DNA of 64,000 nucleotides from Cryobacterium sp. PH31-O1 (GTDB lineage: Bacteria; Actinomycetota; Actinomycetes; Actinomycetales; Microbacteriaceae): assembly GCF_030063455.1 (NCBI RefSeq), contig NZ_JASITB010000009.1:1-64000 (forward strand), written 5' to 3'. Position 1 is the first letter of the stretch; every line of letters starts with the position of its first letter. This document shows positions 62,205 to 64,000 of the stretch, one piece after another. Both the position numbers and the translations under genes were made by a program. Under the pieces are notes generated by a model, which ran no database searches, was not told the origin of the DNA, and was given only the letters and a program-made list of their open reading frames with translations.

Positions 62205-62987
62205 TTACAGAAACTGTCGTCCACCGTCGACCACGAGGGTCTGGCCGGTGATGTAACGGGAGCCGGGGCCGGCCAGAAACAGGGCAGCCCCGACGATGTC
62301 GTCGGGCTCGCTGGCCCGTTTGATCGAGCCGCGGTCAACGCCGTATTCGGCGGCGCCCTGGATGAGGCCGTAGCTGGCCTCGGTGAGGGTGAAGCCGGGT
62401 GCGATCGCGTTCACGGTGATATTGCGGTCGCCGAGCTCCTTGGCGAGCACCCGGGTGAGGGCGATCACACCGCCCTTCGACGCCACATAGTGAGCCCACT
62501 GGGCGGAACCGCTGAGCACGGTGGCGCTGGACAGGTTGATCACTGCGGCATTGTTCGCGAGATAGGGCGAGCAGGCGCGGGTGACCAGCCAGGGGCCCTT
62601 GAGGTTGACCGCCATGACGCGGTCCCACTCGTCCACATCGATCTCCTCGAACGGTGACCGGGTGATGGTGGCGTAGATCGCCGCGTTGTTGATGACGACG
62701 TCGATCTGGCCGTCCAGGCCGGAGAAGGCGGCAGCATCCGCGGCCAGTTGGGTGACCGAATCGAGCTGGGTCACGTTGGCCTGCACTGCGAGGGCGGTGC
62801 CGCCGGCCGCCTCGACGAGCACGGCGGTCTGCTGCGCACCCTCAAGGTTGGTGTCGGCGACGACCACCCGGTCGCCCTGAGCCGCGAAGCCCAGGGCAAA
62901 GGCACGGCCCAGCCCACCGGCGGCGCCGGTGATCAGCACCGTTCGAACGGGTCGAAGAATGGGCTGGTCCGTGCGCGGATCAGGCAT
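62205..62987 (-). CDS. Short-chain dehydrogenase/reductase
   Basis: 260 residues. Cofactor motif TVLITGAAGGLGRAFALGFAAQG (about 16-38), NNAA, catalytic Ser and YVASK (near 164-168), and the GGRQF ending. NAD(P)-dependent oxidation of an alcohol or reduction of a ketone. Overlaps the PEP-utilising gene by 8 nt and precedes the ferredoxin by 9 nt, so it is part of one transcript. Confidence 0.9.
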   Translation of the reverse strand: MPDPRTDQPILRPVRTVLITGAAGGLGRAFALGFAAQGDRVVVADTNLEGAQQTAVLVEAAGGTALAVQANVTQLDSVTQLAADAAAFSGLDGQIDVVINNAAIYATITRSPFEEIDVDEWDRVMAVNLKGPWLVTRACSPYLANNAAVINLSSATVLSGSAQWAHYVASKGGVIALTRVLAKELGDRNITVNAIAPGFTLTEASYGLIQGAAEYGVDRGSIKRASEPDDIVGAALFLAGPGSRYITGQTLVVDGGRQFL

Positions 62988-64000
62988 GGCTGCCTTCGAG
63001 AACCGGGCCGTCGAGCGCCTGCTCCAGCTGAACGGCCGCGTCGCCCGCCAGGGTGAGGTCGTGACTGTGCCCCTCGACGATGGTCACGGTGCCGTTGTTG
63101 CCGTCAACACGCAGCCACTGGCCGGTCACGATCTGCGACGAGGCGGTGCCGGTTCCGGTGACGGCCGGCATGCCGTACTCCCGGCAGACAATGGCCGCGT
63201 GGCTCATCATGCCGCCGATGTCGGTAACCGTGGCGCGAATCTTGCCGAAGATCGGTCCCCACGATGGTGCCGTCACGGGGGCGACGAGGATGTCGCCCTC
63301 CTGCACCTCGGAGAGCTGATCCGAGCTGCTAATGACGCGCGCCGGGCCTTCGGCCACGCCGCTCGAGGCCGCCATGCCGCGAAATTCTCCCTCTGGCGCA
63401 TCGGAATCACCGAGCCAGTTCTTGATCTGGTCGCTCGTGATGCCCCAGAGCATGAGGGTGAACGGTTCGGTGATAACGGCCGGCGGCGTGTTCAGCGCCG
63501 GCTGCGGACGCTGCTGCTGCAGGGCATCCACTATGACGCGACGACGCTCGACCTCCTCGGGCCAGTACGACGGGCCGATGGCCGGCGCGCCGACCGCCCA
63601 GCCGGTGACGTAGTCGAACAGGGCCTCACGCACCTCGTCGCGGCGCAGAAAGAACATGCCGTCGGCGTCGGGCCAGAAGCCCTGCTCCTGCAGCATCGCC
63701 GAAAGCTGGCGGGCCTTACGCCAGAAGACGCCCATGGTCCAGTGCTCGATGTAGAAGTTGTGGTTCTCGACGTAGGGGTAGACCTGACGGGCCAGACCGA
63801 GCTTGCCCTCGAAGGCGGCGAGCTGCTCGGAGCTGAGCAGTTCCGAGTACTCCTCGGTGATGCGGTCGCGTTCGGCGACGAGTTCGGCGACCGGGCGGTC
63901 GATGGTCTGGCCGGCCTGCAGACGCCCGATGTAGTCGCTGATGTAGCCCAGCGGCAGTTCGAGGTGGTCCAGCCAATACTTGTCGTGGGCGTAGAAGCCG
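62980..64000 (-). CDS. PEP-utilising enzyme (C-terminal part), runs off the window
   Basis: At least 340 residues; the start lies beyond base 64000 and the reading frame is open to the edge. The C-terminal third is a PEP-utilising mobile (swivelling phosphohistidine) domain: MAASSGVAEGPARVISSSDQL, GDILVAPVTAPSWGPIFGKIRATVTDIGGMMSHAAIVCREYGMPAVTG, with the His in SHAAIV as phospho-acceptor. The preceding 220 residues are helical linker sequence without an obvious family. Such domains occur in PEP synthase, rifampicin phosphotransferase and phenylphosphate synthase, so phosphorylation of a small-molecule alcohol or phenol is possible. The ATP-grasp partner is not visible. Confidence 0.8.
   Translation of the reverse strand, partial: GFYAHDKYWLDHLELPLGYISDYIGRLQAGQTIDRPVAELVAERDRITEEYSELLSSEQLAAFEGKLGLARQVYPYVENHNFYIEHWTMGVFWRKARQLSAMLQEQGFWPDADGMFFLRRDEVREALFDYVTGWAVGAPAIGPSYWPEEVERRRVIVDALQQQRPQPALNTPPAVITEPFTLMLWGITSDQIKNWLGDSDAPEGEFRGMAASSGVAEGPARVISSSDQLSEVQEGDILVAPVTAPSWGPIFGKIRATVTDIGGMMSHAAIVCREYGMPAVTGTGTASSQIVTGQWLRVDGNNGTVTIVEGHSHDLTLAGDAAVQLEQALDGPVLEGSHA

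Noticed and set aside
1..64000. tRNA or rRNA genes.
   Set aside because: No cloverleaf-like stretch with GTTCRANNC-type arms and no rRNA sequence was recognised in the intergenic regions.

Overview
This is a 64 kb stretch of a high-GC chromosome, densely packed with short or overlapping gene junctions. The best guess at the source is an actinobacterium of the Microbacteriaceae (Cryobacterium/Leifsonia-like). Support comes from the OleBC fusion, the coproporphyrin-type heme pathway with ChdC/HemQ and a Cys-rich ferrochelatase tail, many start codons placed exactly at the predicted transcription start (leaderless mRNAs), and the very frequent word CGGATGC/GCATCCG. No rRNA, tRNA, CRISPR array, prophage or intact insertion sequence was seen.

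Layout. 0.1-5.2 kb (minus): oleA-oleBC-oleD, long-chain olefin synthesis by head-to-head condensation of acyl-CoAs. 5.4-10.1 kb: bifunctional proline dehydrogenase PutA, divergent from a LysR regulator. 10.1-16.4 kb: single housekeeping or accessory genes (FAD oxidoreductase, AHSA1 protein, thioesterase, LysE exporter, HSL-type hydrolase, PEBP-like protein, tRNA hydroxylase TrhO). 16.5-18.3 kb: an ABC exporter pair. 18.4-22.4 kb: a 1331-residue secreted protein with propeller-like, Fn3, two LamG and PKD modules. 22.8-34.5 kb: a complete heme locus with every enzyme from glutamyl-tRNA to heme b by the coproporphyrin route (hemA; hemE-hemY; hemQ-hemH-hemC-hemD-hemB-hemL), interrupted by three small envelope genes. 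34.6-36.6 kb: a decayed alcohol dehydrogenase and glycyl-tRNA synthetase. 36.8-40.6 kb: CstA with its YbdD partner, and a PIG-V-like mannosyltransferase. 40.6-49.5 kb: a polyol uptake and catabolism operon (binding protein, two permeases, DeoR, HAD phosphatase, mannitol-type dehydrogenase, xylulokinase) with a second, divergent DeoR regulator. 49.6-56.7 kb: a 3-hydroxyisobutyrate dehydrogenase-like gene, a class A beta-lactamase-fold protein, an M13 peptidase and the pntAa-pntAb-pntB transhydrogenase operon. 57-58.4 kb: a MATE transporter with a damaged or non-canonical start. 58.4-64 kb (minus): an oxidative operon that I cannot assign to a pathway (PEP-utilising enzyme, SDR, ferredoxin, ferredoxin reductase, HD protein, aldehyde dehydrogenase), running off the window edge.

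The features least explained by known families are non-coding. (1) A set of long inverted repeats sits directly 3' of genes; some are sequence-related copies at distant loci. (2) A GGGCCC/TTTATA palindromic element occurs twice, 50 kb apart, both times just downstream of a minus-strand stop codon. (3) ACCCC..TTGGGGGC dyads lie upstream of two otherwise unrelated genes. Coding oddities include a 45-bp in-frame tandem duplication in the OleB domain, an in-frame amber codon after the ideal start of the MATE gene, and an alcohol dehydrogenase with its middle deleted at a hexanucleotide repeat. All functional calls rest on sequence reading only; no database search was run.
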